A stretch of DNA of 64,000 bases from Amborella trichopoda (lineage: Eukaryota > Streptophyta > Magnoliopsida > Amborellales > Amborellaceae): contig NW_006497609.1 of the NCBI RefSeq assembly GCF_000471905.2, forward strand, positions 50,331 through 114,330. The letters run 5' to 3'. This document shows, in pieces, positions 10,433-23,240 of this stretch (positions are counted from its first letter, which is position 1; the number at the start of each line of letters is the position of its first letter). The notes beneath the pieces are model-generated. The model saw only the letters and a list, made by a program, of their open reading frames with translations. It was not told where the DNA came from and made no database searches. Position numbers and translations under genes: made by a program.

Positions 10433-11932
10433 TTAATCCGAATCGGCCATTTCGATCCCAGAAACAAGTCTAATAACTCCCTCCATCCCAGGAGCATCTG
10501 GAGCCGGTTTAGCGGACTCCAACGGATTACCCAGCCTGCACCATCTCTTGAAGAAATACGCCCCCACGCCCACCACCGTGACACCGGCGCTGATCGCATA
10601 CACCATCTTTCTGGCCAGTACCATCACAAACACAATGAATGCCGCTGGCACCAAACAGAGCCCCACCACCCCTGCCATTCCCATGGGCACCCTGTATGGC
10701 CTCCTCACCTCCCCCTTCCTCCACCTCAGCCACAAGAATGACGCGAACTCGAGCATCATTCCGCAGCCATACAAGAAATTTGCTGAGGAAATGATGTCGT
10801 TGAAGCTCATGAACGAGATTGCGATGCTGCTGGCGGCACAGACCACCACGCCGAAGGTCGGGGTGTTAAACCACGGCGACCTTCGGGTCACGAAGGCAGG
10901 CAAAATCCCGAGTTCCCCCATTCCAAGCAATTGGAAGGAGACGCTGCTCAATTGAGCCTCGAAGAGCCCGATCCCTGAGAGCACTGCCCCTGCCTCGACC
11001 CAGAACTTGAGCCATCGACCCACTATCCTCCCTGAGGCTTCCGCTAAGAACCCGTTGCCCCAGTCTGAATCAGCGAGCTCCAGGCTCCCAATGACGGCGA
11101 GAAGAGGGATGATGTATCCCAGGCATGTGAAGATCCCTGCAGAGAACAGTGCTTTCGGAAAAATTGTTTGGGGCTTATCGACCTCCCCGGCCATGGTGCT
11201 GATGCTGTCCCAGAAATTTAAATTCCAGAAAAGGGTGTTGAAAAAGCGTGTCCAATCCTTGTGTGCGGGCTCGGTGCTCAGCCACCGGTGCGGCTTGATC
11301 GAAGGGAGAGAACCGAAGGCCATGATGACGAAGGGGAGGATCGCGACGGTGCCAAGGAAAACGGCCGTCCAGCCAACGATGGTGAGACCAGTGTAATTCA
11401 GGAAAGATAGGATCACAGTGGAGAGGCAGATAGAGAGAGTTCTAGGCCAGCCATGAGAGAGGGGCGAGTAAGCAAGCTTGAGGTAGTCGATGCAAAGCAT
11501 GGGATAGGCCGGGAGGTTTATCACACCACTTACAAATTTCCACCAGCCGAGGAGGAAGCCCCAGAAGGGGCCGAACGCCTCCGAGGCCCATATCACATAG
11601 CCACCGTTGCCCGGATACGCAGTGGCAAGCTCGGCGGTGACAAGGGCCTCTGGAATGCTCCATATGAAGGGGAAGATGAGGAAACCGAGGATCGTGTACA
11701 GGGGGCCAGCAGCTTTCACAGCGGGCTCTTCACCAAAAGGGCCTCCAGAGACTTCAAAGAAGATAAGGAAGATAAGAGGTATCAGGGTCAATTTCTTCTG
11801 TTGTGGATGGTGTTCATCTGTGAAGATCGGGATGCCGGTCTCAGTGTTGGTAGGCAGCGAAGAAGGTGAGAGGGCAACGGCCATGCCTGAAAGTTTAGGG
11901 TTAGTGTTAGGGACAGAGGGAGTCTCAGGCAT
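10433..11932 (-). CDS. polyamine/amino-acid permease, PUT (LAT) family
   Basis: Intronless 499-residue membrane protein of the APC superfamily, most like plant polyamine uptake transporters (PUT/RMV1 group), which carry polyamines (and paraquat) by proton symport. A hydrophilic N-tail (1-47) precedes about 12 membrane segments. TM1 is near 48-65, with the family motif GPFGEEP at 64-70, where substrate binds in APC folds. Conserved blocks GNGGYVIWASEAFGPFWGF (108-126) and FWNLNFWDSISTMAGEVDKP (235-254) follow, then TM7-TM12 up to about 463 and a cytosolic C-tail. Length is normal for the family (about 480-500). The ATG at 11932 has A at -3. The coding region is far more GC-rich than its flanks. 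A close paralogue lies at 31962-33491 on the same strand. Substrate and membrane location are inferred from family only. Confidence 0.93.
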   Translation of the reverse strand: MPETPSVPNTNPKLSGMAVALSPSSLPTNTETGIPIFTDEHHPQQKKLTLIPLIFLIFFEVSGGPFGEEPAVKAAGPLYTILGFLIFPFIWSIPEALVTAELATAYPGNGGYVIWASEAFGPFWGFLLGWWKFVSGVINLPAYPMLCIDYLKLAYSPLSHGWPRTLSICLSTVILSFLNYTGLTIVGWTAVFLGTVAILPFVIMAFGSLPSIKPHRWLSTEPAHKDWTRFFNTLFWNLNFWDSISTMAGEVDKPQTIFPKALFSAGIFTCLGYIIPLLAVIGSLELADSDWGNGFLAEASGRIVGRWLKFWVEAGAVLSGIGLFEAQLSSVSFQLLGMGELGILPAFVTRRSPWFNTPTFGVVVCAASSIAISFMSFNDIISSANFLYGCGMMLEFASFLWLRWRKGEVRRPYRVPMGMAGVVGLCLVPAAFIVFVMVLARKMVYAISAGVTVVGVGAYFFKRWCRLGNPLESAKPAPDAPGMEGVIRLVSGIEMADSD

Positions 11933-12015
11933 GGTGGTTCAAGGGGTGATTTTGCAGGGTAGTTGAGAGAAGGTGAATAAGATTCACTTGGAAGGATCTC
12001 TCTCTTCTCCACCAT
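11788..12015 (-). other. overlapping upstream open frame of the first PUT gene
   Basis: An ATG at 12015, 83 bases upstream of the PUT start, opens a 75-codon frame beginning MVEKREILPSE. It runs in another frame past the main ATG to a stop at 11788. If the transcript starts upstream of 12015, scanning ribosomes would meet it first and main translation would fall. Upstream frames are well known in genes of polyamine metabolism (for example AdoMet decarboxylase), but conservation here is untested. Confidence 0.3.
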
Positions 12016-12044
12016 GGACACAATATTTGAGCATGGGCAAGACA

Positions 12045-12052
12045 TAGATATA
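12045..12052 (-). promoter_or_regulatory. candidate TATA box of the first PUT gene
   Basis: On the minus strand this reads TATATCTA in a GC-richer context, about 113-120 bases upstream of the ATG at 11932. Spacing and sequence fit a core promoter, but many TA-rich sites exist nearby. Confidence 0.35.
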
Positions 12053-12092
12053 CTCGGGCTTAAATGGCAGCCATACATTGAGAGAGAGAGAT

Positions 12093-13487
12093 ATGACGAG
12101 GAAGTTACTTTTTTTTTTTTTTTTTTGAGCTTGTATTCTATTCTCTTTCGGGAGCATAGTTTATTTCTAATTCCTTCGTCATGACCTCCTTGGAAAAAAA
12201 AAATTATTCTGACATTTTGCTAATTACCTTAATCTGTAGATGATTATTCTAATAAATAAATAAATTTTTTTTTTTTTGAGATTTCTAGATCTCACCTTCT
12301 AAAAATTGCGTAGAAAACCGTTAGATGGTGCGAGGTTATATTCTTAAATTTAAGATCCTAAAATTAATGACGAAGACGGTTTTACCTGAGGGAGTAAATA
12401 AATAGTATACTCCTAAAGGAATAGAATATCTTTTCGCTTTTGTTTGGGGTTGATAGCGGATGAGATGGCAAGGGAAAAATAAGGAGTGATTCCTCTTCGA
12501 AGGAGCTTTTGAGGTCAAGAAAGGCTTGCGCCACGCGAGACCATTTAAAAGGGGGAAATAGTTTTATAGGGCCCATCACAATAAGTGAAGCCCTCACGGC
12601 CCATCGAAAATTAACGAAAATTAAACCTTTATATCGATCGGTTTGACCAGTGGGGTTGTGTAAAAAAAAAAAAGTGTACATTGTAATAAATTATTTAAAT
12701 GGGTTATTTCACCCTAAAAATAAGTATTCATATATCCATATATCCTCAAGATCTGTACCATTTTTTAAGTTTCAAATTTTATTTTTGGCATTCGAAATTA
12801 ATTTTAGATCTATCATAAAAATTTCTATAATCGGGCAACTATTATCAACATTTTTTGGGTAATTTCCTTGAATCAAAGTTTAAAACTACGCCGATCAGGA
12901 TCAAGTTCGGCTTGTCAAGATTGGGAATTGTCAAGGGCAAAGGGTGAAGGGCGAACCAATTCCCGATAAGTATTAGGAATAGGTCGGTTTCCTCGACGGT
13001 TGGTTCTAATCTTTAGTGGTTTAAAAAACGGATCGGTACCTCGGATCGGCCACTCCAAAAACCCATCCAGATCGGTGAATCGACGATCCAGATCGAGAAT
13101 CGGCTGAATCGGTCCGATTCAACTTTAAAAAAAATCCAAAAAAATTATTAAATTTCATTATAAATGTTCTTTTTTAGGAATCAAATTAGAAATGAGGGTA
13201 CTATATTAAGAACTTTTATTCTTTTCATCGATATATAAATATTGAGATGTTCTTTCCCTGTGAATAAATTGAAAATTTGTCTTCTAATATCATCTAATTT
13301 TTAAAAAATTATTTACAACTGTAATAAAAATAATACATTATATAATTTATAATGTAAATAAATAAACATATAAAATACCGGATTTGATTATCAATATATA
13401 ATTATGAATAGTAAACAAAGGTGTGACCTTTACAAATAAATAAATCTACAAAAGTACAGATTTTACAAATGTAAATTTGTAAGTATT
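12093..13487. other. gene-free stretch between PUT gene and copia fossil
   Basis: Contains T runs (12111-12126, 12267-12277), AT-rich DNA and a GATC/CGATCC-rich patch at about 12885-13120. That patch resembles the patches at 19040-19200 and 37600-37930 and may belong to a decayed DNA transposon. No credible gene. Confidence 0.45.
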
Positions 13488-16400
13488 GTAGATAGAGATA
13501 GTCGAGGAGATATAGATAGTTGAAGATAATAGTTTTTTTTTAATTTTAAGTTTATCTTGTATTTGATGTAGATATCTATATTGATAAGCCTAGATTAGTT
13601 CATTATTATCAATTAGCACTCTCTCTTGATAATACTAGATTAGTTCATTGTTATCAATAACTGATTAGCCCTATATGAATAGGGGATTCTGTATATTCTT
13701 AATTATTAATCAATACACATAGATTTCTCTGGGGGATTCATAATTTTAACATGGTATCAGAGCCTGGTTGATCTATCACTAGCAATCCGTTGTTGCTTGG
13801 CCATTGTGATATCTAATCGACCACTAGCAATTCGTTGATGCCCAGTCATTCTCTGTTATCCATTTCCAATGTTGCAGAACAACATGAAGCGTGGGATTTT
13901 TTGAGTATATCATCAAAGCACTATTCTTTTGGAAAGACTCCTTCAGTGATGAAAACATGGAAAATTATTCTTCATCGCTGTAATTTTCTGAGATTAGTCA
14001 GATAAGCAATGGATAGGGGCATGAAGAATCAGAATATGGCCTCGAAAAAAAAAAGGGAGATCAAGTTGGGTTGAGTTGGGATCATCGAAAGATCAAAGTC
14101 TTTGTTAGTTTGAGATATTATTTTGATGTTGTTATCCTCCGATTTGGGGCTGAAATTTAGCAGAAGATATAATTTCTGACAATAGAGTTGGAGATTGGCT
14201 TTTGCCTCAAAAAAAAAAAACAAAAAAAACAGAAGGGACATGGTCCATAAGGACCATATTATATCAAAACTCCTTTTTATGTTCATGAATTAGTGACTAT
14301 ATCCAAATTTTTTATCACGTCTATGAGTTCTGATACAACTTACACATGGCTTCTGAAAAATGAGATGTATTGGCTATAAAACTTGATGGGAAAAATTATC
14401 CCTATTGGCGGTTCCATTTTCAATTCTTTGTTGAAGGGAAAAGTTTTGTGAAGGTATGTTGATGGTACTGAACCTGAACCAGCTACACCTAATACTAAAG
14501 ATCCCAACAATGGAATATCAACAATGCAAAAATTATTTCATGGATCCTCGGCTCTGTAGATTTGGTTATTGGAAGGCCAATGAGATGCTTCCATACTGCG
14601 ATAATGTGGGAATGTTTGGAAAAAGTTTATCAGCAATCAAATCTTGCAAGACGCTTCCAATCGAGTAATACGTTTTCCTATAGTCAAGGGGAGAAAATCA
14701 TTCAAGAATATTATGCTGGTTTCATGAACTTGTAGACAAAATATGAATATGTAAACTTGAAGGCTATCACTAGTGCTTGTTGCATTCAGAGCTTAATGGA
14801 GATAAATGGTGACAGAAAGGTGATGCAGTTTTTGATGAAGTTGCGCTCAGACTATGAGATTGTTCGAGCCAATATTTTGAATTGAGAAAAAATAACAAAT
14901 ATGGATGCTATTCTCGTTGACAAACTTTGTGAGAAAACAAGAATCATGACTCAAGCCACCATTGACGAAAAAAAGGATATAGAGTCGGTACTTGTAGCTC
15001 AACGGGTTAGAGGAACACCATCACAAAAGGATCCCTATTTGCTGCAACGTTATGAGTGTAACGAATATGGTCATATAGCATCCCAGTGTAAGAAGAAAAT
15101 TTTTTGTACTTATTGTAAACGTGCTGGACATATTATCACTGAATGTTGAAATCCTTTTCGGTGAGGCAATCGGGCATTCATTACACGAAGACCTTTGTAT
15201 AGGGCATACCAAGCTGCTAATGATGCTTCCAAGGGACTAAAAGTAGAGACCCCTCCATCCAGTATTATTCATGACTCAAATGTGATAATGTCCTAGACAT
15301 CAGATGATATTCGACAGTTAGAACAAAACTCTATCTCTACGGCTATCTCTTCTTCTTTCTCCGCTATGGGTTTGTCTGGTATGAACTCTCACCTATCCGC
15401 TAGTGTAAATCCCCTTTGGTTTATTGACTCAGGTGCCTCTAATCATATGACTGGAGTGCACACAAGTCTAGCATCTAATAAACCATACAAGAGTAGTAGT
15501 CAGATTCTCACCGTTAATGGGGATAAACTGAATATTATTGGTACTGATAATCTTTCACTTTCTATCTCCCGTGGTACACCTTTTGATTTACGTAATGTCC
15601 TCTGTGGGCCAACTAGTTAATGATGGTTACAATGTTCAATTTTCTCGTGATGATTGTCTAATACATGACCAACACACTAGGAGAGTGATATGAAGGGGCG
15701 TAGAATTGGTTTTTTGTTTGTCTTGGAGTTTGATAAATCAAATCATGATACTTCTTTCTTTTCTTCATCGAATTCTGATTTTTCTGTTTCCAATAAACAA
15801 TGGCATATGTGGCATCAGAGACTTAGTCATCCGAATGCAAATAAATTAGATACTTTGTTTCGTTATGGTTTATTGCTAAATAAAGAACTTGATTTGAATT
15901 CTATCAATAAATCTTGTATTAGTTGCTCTTTGAATAAAAGCACCAGTTTGCCTTTTCTGACTCGAGTAGATACAACAACTACACATTTCCATCTCATTCA
16001 TAGTGATATGTGGGGTCCTGCTCCAACTTTATCGAGAATAGGATATAAGTATTTTGTTTTGTTCATTGATAATTGTATACACTATACCTGGATATACTTT
16101 ATGCGTCAGAAATCAGAAGTGTTCTCCCATTTTAAAATGTTTTTATCCATAATTGCAATTCAGTTTAATACCAAAGTAAAAATCTTACGGTCAGATTCCG
16201 GGGGAGAATATTTATCAAATGATTTTCAAGACTTTTTGAAAACATAGGGTATTCAATCACAAAAAACTTTTCCATATACTCCACAACATAATGGCATGGC
16301 TGAAAGGAAAAACCGTCATATCTTGGAAGCTGTGAGGACCATTATGCATGACTATAGTATTCCTCATAGTTTTTGGGTTGAAGCTGCATCAACTGTTTAT

Positions 16401-18650
16401 CTCATAAATCGTCTCCCATCCTTGGTTTTTCATTAACAATATTCATATTATTCATTATTTCATATTCATCCTGATTATTCACTCTTGCATGTTTTTGGGT
16501 GTATATGTTTCGTTCATCTTCTACCGTATGAACGAACAAACTTTTTGATTCAAGCAGTCACTTGTGTTTTTGTGGTTTATTGTCCTGACCAAATGGGTTT
16601 TTATGTTATGATCATACAGCTCGTCGTATACGTATTTCTTGTAATATTGTCTTTTTGAAAAGCATCTTTATTACTCTTCAATAGCAAAATCATCATGTCC
16701 TCTGCTCCTTTCTTTCTAGATTTCTCCATTGATAAACCATCACATCTTTTAGTACCTCAACAGCAACGTCAACAACACCAATCCATACACACTCCTTCTC
16801 ACCAACCAGAGCAAGATCAAACCTCCACCCTACCTATAAGTGATTCTTTTCTTACTCTTATTGATAGCTCTACTCAGTTACGATGTTCTTCATGTGTACT
16901 TTACGGACCTGATCGATATGGTTTCTCCCTTGATGATTTTGACTTTTCACTACAGCCTAGAGCTTTGTTTACTTCTCTTGATACGATTGAGGTTCATTTT
17001 AAAGATCATTATTTGCCCCTTTAGATTCGGTGGGTATTCCTCCCTCTTACCAGCAAGCCTTGACTATGCCTTGTTGAAACGAGGCAATGGATGCAGAAAT
17101 CAGTGCTTTGTTGGCAAACGATACTTGGGATCTTGTTTCGTATCCTCCTCACACATCAATTATTGGCAGTAAATGGGCATTTTCTGTGAATCTTAAATCT
17201 GATGGAAGGATCGAGCGATATCAAACACGATTAGTTGCTCAAGGTTACAAACAGGCGTATGGCATAGACTATGATGAAACATTTGCTCTTGGTTCTAAAA
17301 TGACTACTGTACGAACCGTAATTTCCCTCTTCGCTATTCGTCAGTGGACTATATCTCAAATAGATGTGAAAAATACATTTCTCCATAGACATTTGAAAGA
17401 GACATTATATATGCGACCTCCTCCTGGTTATTGCAATGATAAATCTATGGTATGTCATTTGAAAAAGTCTTTGTATAATTTAAAACAAGCTTCAAGAGCT
17501 TGGTTTTAACGATTTCGACAGGTCGTTCTGCATGTTGGGTTGAAACAAAGTGCTCATGACTATTCACTATTTACTCATCATTGTTCTTCATGAATAACAA
17601 TTCTTCTCCTATATGTTGGTAATATTCTCATCACAGGAGACAACTTGGATAATATCAGACACTTGAAAGAGCTTCTCAGTCAATCATTCAAAATGACAGA
17701 TTTGGGTCCGTTAACTTATTTTTTTGGGCTGGAGATTCATTATTCCCCTAATGGATACATAGTTAACCAGAAGAAGTACACCAAAGACTTGGGTTATCTG
17801 ATGAGAAACGAGTAGATACACCAATATAAGTGAATGTAAAATATAGAAAGGATGATGGCGACAAACTTTTGGATCCTACTCTTTATAGACAACTGGTTGG
17901 GAGTCTACTTTATCTCACTATGACTCGTTCAGATATTTCTCATACAGATAAGGTCGTTAGCCAATTTGTTGTTGATCCTCGTCACATCCACCTCTCTGTT
18001 GTTCATCGTATTATTCGTTATCTATGGGGTACATATCATAAATGTCGTTTATTCTCGTCTAACTCTTCTCTCTAGTTACGAGCCTATGCCGATGCGGATT
18101 GGGCAGGATGCCCCGATACTAGATGTTCAACCACTGGGTGGTGTATTTATCTTAGAGATTCTCTCATCTTATGGAAAATGTAAGAAATAACAAACTGTGT
18201 CTAAAACTTCTGTAGAAGCCTAATACCGAGCAATGTCCTCAGCTTGCAGTGAAATTACTTGGTTGAGAAGCCTTTTACAGGGCCTCAATATTCTTCATCG
18301 AACTCTTACACCATTGTATGCTGATAATATGAGCGCCATACGTATTGCGTCAAATCCTGTGTTTCATGATCGTACAAAGCACATAGAGGTTGATTGTCAT
18401 TTCATTCGTGACAAGTTTCTGGCGGGAGAAGTTACACTCTCATATAATACCTTCCAACAACAACTTGCAGATATCCTTACCAAGGCAAAAACTCGTGCTC
18501 GTCATGACTATCTCGTTGACAAACTGATGATGTTCACCCAAATAAACAGTTTAAATTCGATGGCCATGAAGGGGTATTCACATGGTGTGGTCCATTTTAT
18601 GTCCTTGAAAATTTTCATAATCTCATGCATGTCCTAATTTATAAAAGCAA
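13488..18650 (+). mobile_element. Ty1/copia LTR retrotransposon fossil A
   Basis: Plus-strand copia relic. A probable 5' LTR (13488-13751, TG...CA) is followed directly by the initiator-Met tRNA priming site TGGTATCAGAGC (13752-13763). Parts in order: gag (about 14350-15150, ending in CCHC zinc knuckles such as CTYCKRAGHIITEC), aspartic protease with the DSGASNHM signature (near 15425), GAG-pre-integrase and integrase (about 15800-16420), reverse transcriptase (about 17080-17800) and RNase H (about 18070-18560). No 3' LTR could be found, so the element is incomplete. The coding region is broken in many places (roughly ten) and cannot be active. An old copy. Confidence 0.9.
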
Positions 18651-20533
18651 TTTTATTGATTGCTGTTCTTTTTATCGTCAAAACACTTTTTTGTAAAACA
18701 AAACGATGCCCTTGTCGGGGACATAGACGCATTTGCCCCACATCGAAGTGATGAGGGCACATTTAGCGCATGAAAGACATTGCATGAGGCCAACAAGCAA
18801 GATTTAATAAGGCGTGGTAAAAAGTTGGGGGAACGGTAAGAAAAGTGGGAAACGGTGGTTATCTAGCAAGAATGTTTTCCGGTGTAAAAGTCATTAAAAA
18901 AAAAAAAATGTGCATGCCTCCAAAGCTTTTTACACGATAAACCTCCACGGGCGAAAAAAGCTCCGATTTCAAAAAAAAAATCAAGAAAAAAAAAAGGTGA
19001 ACGAAAACGCCTGATATCAACGATACATGATTTGGTACGGTCACCCCAAAATCTGATCCGGATTGATCACACCAAAATTTGATCCGGATCGACGATTTTT
19101 AAAACACTGCTTTTTTACACAATCACACCAAAATCAAATCCAGATCGACGATTTTTAAAACACTGCTTCTAACATAATCTCGATTTTTAAAACACTATTT
19201 TTAACATAATCTACCAATTTGACTGTCAAAGCTAGGCCACACTTTATATTAATTTTAATTTTTCAATTTTTTAAAATATTTAATGACCAGTTTGGTAAAC
19301 TTGATTGTCGAAGTGAAATGGAAACCCACCGAGATTTGGGACACCGACCCATTTTTAGAAACTTGTATCAAATATTTTTCATTTTAGGCAAAGCCACGGT
19401 GACATAATTGATAATAGAAATTGATTTAATGGATTTCTATCATTGTTAGTAGAGAATCGACAATGATTCGATGATTCTGTATTCCACCAAATATCGTACT
19501 TCTCCCTCAATGACGAAATCGTGTACGTGTGATGCGCTTGTGAAGCAGGCCAATACGGTGAAACGCGTAAATGCATGTGTTTGTGGTCCTTGGATTTTGA
19601 TTTGTCCTGATCTTTGGATTTTTCATTTTCTTGAGATGATTTACTAGTGATGGACGAATTGGTTTAAACTTTAATGTAAGTTTTTAGAAAACGGTTCAGT
19701 GATCGGGATCACCAAATTTTCGATCTTATTTGGCGGATCAGATATTCGATTTATTGAACCAGTCAATAAAAAATTTAAAAACTGAATTTTTTTTAAAAAA
19801 AACTAGAGCAGATTTTGTCAAAGAACCGGCCAGGACCAGTTGTGCCGTTAAAGGAATCGGTCAGTTCCTGATATTTAGCGAAAATTGATTTGGCCCCAAT
19901 GATTTCCAATCTAGATGGGACGATTCTCAACATTTGTTTTAAACCTTGTTTTAAAATCTTGAATTTTAGGCATGTGATGCAAAAAGAAAAAAGAAAAAAT
20001 CTTATTTTGTTGAGTTTATCTTTTAACTTTAAGAGGTGCATAGGATTTTGTGCTTAAGTTGATATTGATTGATATGAGTTAATTAGTTATTGTTTGATTT
20101 GATTGGATAGTTTAAGAAGGTCAATAGATAAGGTTAAATTAGGGGTGGGAAGCATGACTTTGGATAAAATGTGAAAAATCTTATTTTTTTTTGGTATATG
20201 ATCGGTACTGGTTAAAGAAAGAAGATAGGGATGATCAAGAAATTACGTTAAAAGAGAGAAAATAAGGGGAGAGATAAAATAGGAAAGTCGATTGTCTATC
20301 TTCTTTATTAATTTTTTTAGTCTATTTAAGGGGACGTTTCCTTTTATTGTAAATTAGTAAAAAGTTAATAGAATTTGGTCTCGAGATTATTTTAGGGTGA
20401 ATTCCTTTTTATATTTTTAGAGAGGGTATATTCTATCAAACCTTTTTTTTATTTTTATTTTTTTGGTATTATTATTTCTTTACATCAATTGACATCAGTT
20501 GCCCATCGGAAAGAAGGGACAAAACCATTTACA
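18651..20533. repeat. gene-free stretch with ACACCAAAAT/CGATTTTTAAAACACT tandem repeat
   Basis: From about 19035 to 19212, blocks combining CACCAAAAT, GATCCGGATCGACG and ATTTTTAAAACACTG repeat three to four times with decay. The rest includes A runs (18896-18908, 18979-18993) and a patch at 19680-19960 with ACCGGCCAGGACCAG that may be part of a decayed hAT-like miniature. No gene is credible. Confidence 0.5.
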
Positions 20534-20932
20534 TTTGGGTGAGGTTTGTATAAAGCCGAGGCTCTAAATAATCAAATTAAAGCCCACCTTCAAATAGTAT
20601 CGAGAAATGTAGTTTCAATAAAGAAAATCTTTGTGATAGCCTTAAAATATATTTTTATATTTAATTATAAAATATAAAGTTTCAAAAATAGTGTAGATCG
20701 AGCAGATCTATGAAAACTTGAAAATTAACAGTCCAAAAATACATTACAAGATGCACTCTTTCCAAAACTTGATATCCATTTTTTTCTCATGTCCATAGAT
20801 CTTAATGCCGAGATGATCAATTTTAGGATATTTGGGCATCAAAACAACATCTTCTAATAAAATTTTTGAAGTAGACTCTAAATTGATTGTTTTGAGCCTC
20901 GGCTCCATATAAACTTCTCCATAAAGGCGTGT
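20534..20932 (-). mobile_element. Mutator-like MITE, family 1
   Basis: A 399 bp element flanked by the direct repeat ACCATTTACA (20524-20533 and 20933-20942), the 9-10 bp duplication expected of Mutator-like elements. Ends are inverted: AGCCGAGGCTCTAAATAATC at the left, GTTTTGAGCCTCGGCTCC at the right. The interior matches the copies at 21878, 28349 and 59452. No coding capacity. Confidence 0.8.
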
Positions 20933-20942
20933 ACCATTTACA

Positions 20943-21877
20943 CCTAGCCAAATAATAAACCCCTAAAAAGAAAGTGGATGAAAAGAGAAAATATCGTTTT
21001 TAATCGATGATCTTCGTATGAAGTGCCCACCACATGATGACAAATCTCACCACTGCATTTCATCCTTCTGACATGTAACAAATATGAAGTGCCCACTATG
21101 CTTCATCTGCTGATTTTTATTTAAAAATGAACCCTGCTAGCAGCCATCAAAGTCCCAATAGGGCCGGACTAAAAACAAATGAGAAATATATATAAAAGAA
21201 AAAACAAGAAAAATATAGGGCCACGCTGGGTTGCGATTGGCCCTAGCATTGCCCTTGGACCGCAGTTTGTGTCCCAAGCCTTATTTTTTCAGGGCTGGGC
21301 CGATAGGTTCATTGCCTCCAGTATTGGATGGCTAGGCTAGGCATGGGCAAACCTAGCATCGGTCCAGAATAGGGCCTGCCCTTCTTTTACCTTACTTTTC
21401 TTTCTTTTATGTCTTTAAATGTACTTGGCCGGTCTTATAGGGACGAGGCCCATGGCTGTCCCTGCCCATCGTTAATGCCCCCAAGTTTTTTCCATTATTA
21501 AAGCAAGATCCTAAAAAAATATGTTAAGGCATTTTTTATGGAAAAGATACATTTTTTTTTAATAAAAAAGATACATATCTCTCTCTATTATTATAATCTC
21601 AAATAAACCCTCAGATCCATGAAAGCCTGAGGTTCCCCTTTGGGTTAGAATAAAAGCATGTTTAACAACCACTGCACTTTTCGTGTCAAAATTATAACAT
21701 TTATTCCTTTTATTTTTTTTTAATGACCCCTAATCAAAACCAAAAAAAGCTTCTCCTCTCTCCTTCACCATGAACTTGCTCCTCCCTCTCTCTGTCAAAC
21801 TTCCTTCAACCCCCATCTCTCTCATCATCTCCTGAACCTCACCAGTAGGTTAAAAAGGCATCCCACATTTAAAAAAT
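20943..21877. other. gene-free stretch between two MITE copies
   Basis: Includes a GGCC/GGGCC-rich patch at about 21210-21480 similar to that at 6545-6725, T runs, and a CT-rich part at 21760-21840. No gene recognised. Confidence 0.45.
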
Positions 21878-22261
21878 GGAAAAGTTTATATAGAGCCGAT
21901 GTTCTAAACAATCAAATTAGAGCCCACCTCAAAAACTTCACTAGAAGAGGTAATTTTGATGCCCAATGTCCTTAAATTGATCATCTCAACATCAAGATCC
22001 ATGAACATAAGAAAAAAAATGGATTTCAAGTTTTAGAAATAATGCATCTTGTAACGCACCGTCAATTTCAAGATTTTCAAGTTTTCATATATCTGCTAGA
22101 TCTACACTATTTTTAAAGCTCTAAATTTTGTAATTAAATATAAACATATATTTTAAGGTCATCACAAAGATTTCCAGTATTGAAACCATATTTCTCGAGA
22201 TTATTTGAAGGTAGGCTTTACTTTGATTGTTTAGAGCCTCAGCTCTATACAAACCGCAACC
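21878..22261 (+). mobile_element. Mutator-like MITE, family 1
   Basis: A 384 bp copy in the opposite orientation to the one at 20534. Ends are GGAAAAGTTTATATAGAGCC and CTCTATACAAACCGCAACC. The flanks TTAAAAAAT (21869-21877) and TTAAAAACG (22262-22270) match at 7 of 9 positions as a target duplication. Interior blocks are shared with the other copies. Confidence 0.78.
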
Positions 22262-22559
22262 TTAAAAACGAGTCCTTGCAGATATCTAGGGCTATGGCAA
22301 AAATAGATTGATGAATCCGAGATTTTAACCAGTTATAGGGTGATTATGGGGTCACAATTATGCCAAGAGGAGGTACATAATGAATTTTCTGGTCTATTGC
22401 TCCAAGAAAATATTTTTTTCACTCGATTGCAGATCTTTCCTACACAGGTATCAAAGAAGCGTAGTAAAACAGATATTAAGGAATACAAAGGGGTATAGTT
22501 GATTACCGATAACCACACAACAGTTATGTAAATACATTGGAGCACTTGATAGAAAAGAA

Positions 22560-23240
22560 AAGTATTTGGTTTGGAGTCTTTGGAATGCCCACTATATAGA
22601 TCGACGTTGAAGGAGGTGAACGGTTGCATTAAGGAGGTGAAAAAGGAGACCAAATTTATATACAACCACTGATAACTCCTTACCTGCGTGCTCTGATGGG
22701 GAGCTCATCAACCTACAATGATGAGGTTTGCCACATTATATTTTGAATTTAGAGTCGATCCTGAAGCTATTGATGGTTGTCAATTTTCTGTTTGGTATAA
22801 CTAGGTGATTTGGGCCAATGCACCACTAATGCTAGTGTTGAAGTTAGTTGATTCAAATATTAACATGACCATTGGATACCTCTATGAGGCATTAGACCAG
22901 GCAAAACAAGCCATAGAAGTAACTGCAAATTTCATGCAAAGATATGGGGGATCATCAATGACAGGTGGACCGACAAGGTGCATAAACACATACATGTGGA
23001 GGTGATTATAAATTTAAGCTCTAATTTATTTATTAATACTAAATTATTATTTCTAGTATTGTATTGAAACTTATCTTTACCCTATATTCATGCTTCTTTA
23101 ACCTAGAATATCATTATAAACTGGGATAGAGTCGATACCTGAGATCATGCAAAGTATGCAGTATATCACTTGGAGATTTGAACCAAATAAAGAAGCCTGA
23201 GTAAATGCATTAAGAGAGATAAGCTTTTGTCAATACTGCT
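22560..23240 (+). pseudogene. hAT-superfamily transposase relic
   Basis: Plus-strand translations show pieces of the plant hAT transposase (DUF659 region). Near 22585-22668 there is a stretch ending KKETKFIYNH, matching the family's FIYNH motif. At about 22812-22900 VLKLVDSNINMTIGYLYEAL matches the LRLVD...MGYIYEAMD block, and right after it IWGIINDRWTD matches the I.IID.RWD block, in a different frame. A frameshift lies near 22925, the spacer between the first two motifs is too short (a deletion), and stops follow downstream. The zinc-finger N-terminus and C-terminal dimerisation domain are absent. A dead transposon fragment. Confidence 0.65.

Noticed and set aside
10548-11869. Plus-strand genes opposite the first PUT gene
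   Set aside because: These open frames lie antisense to a clear transporter and have no motifs of their own; they arise from its GC-rich codon use. The same applies opposite the second copy (31826-33661).
18708-18790. 3' LTR of copia fossil A
   Set aside because: No segment here matches the 13488-13751 block, so the 3' LTR is taken as absent.
22333-22665. 110-codon minus-strand gene
   Set aside because: It is antisense to the hAT transposase relic and shows no domain.
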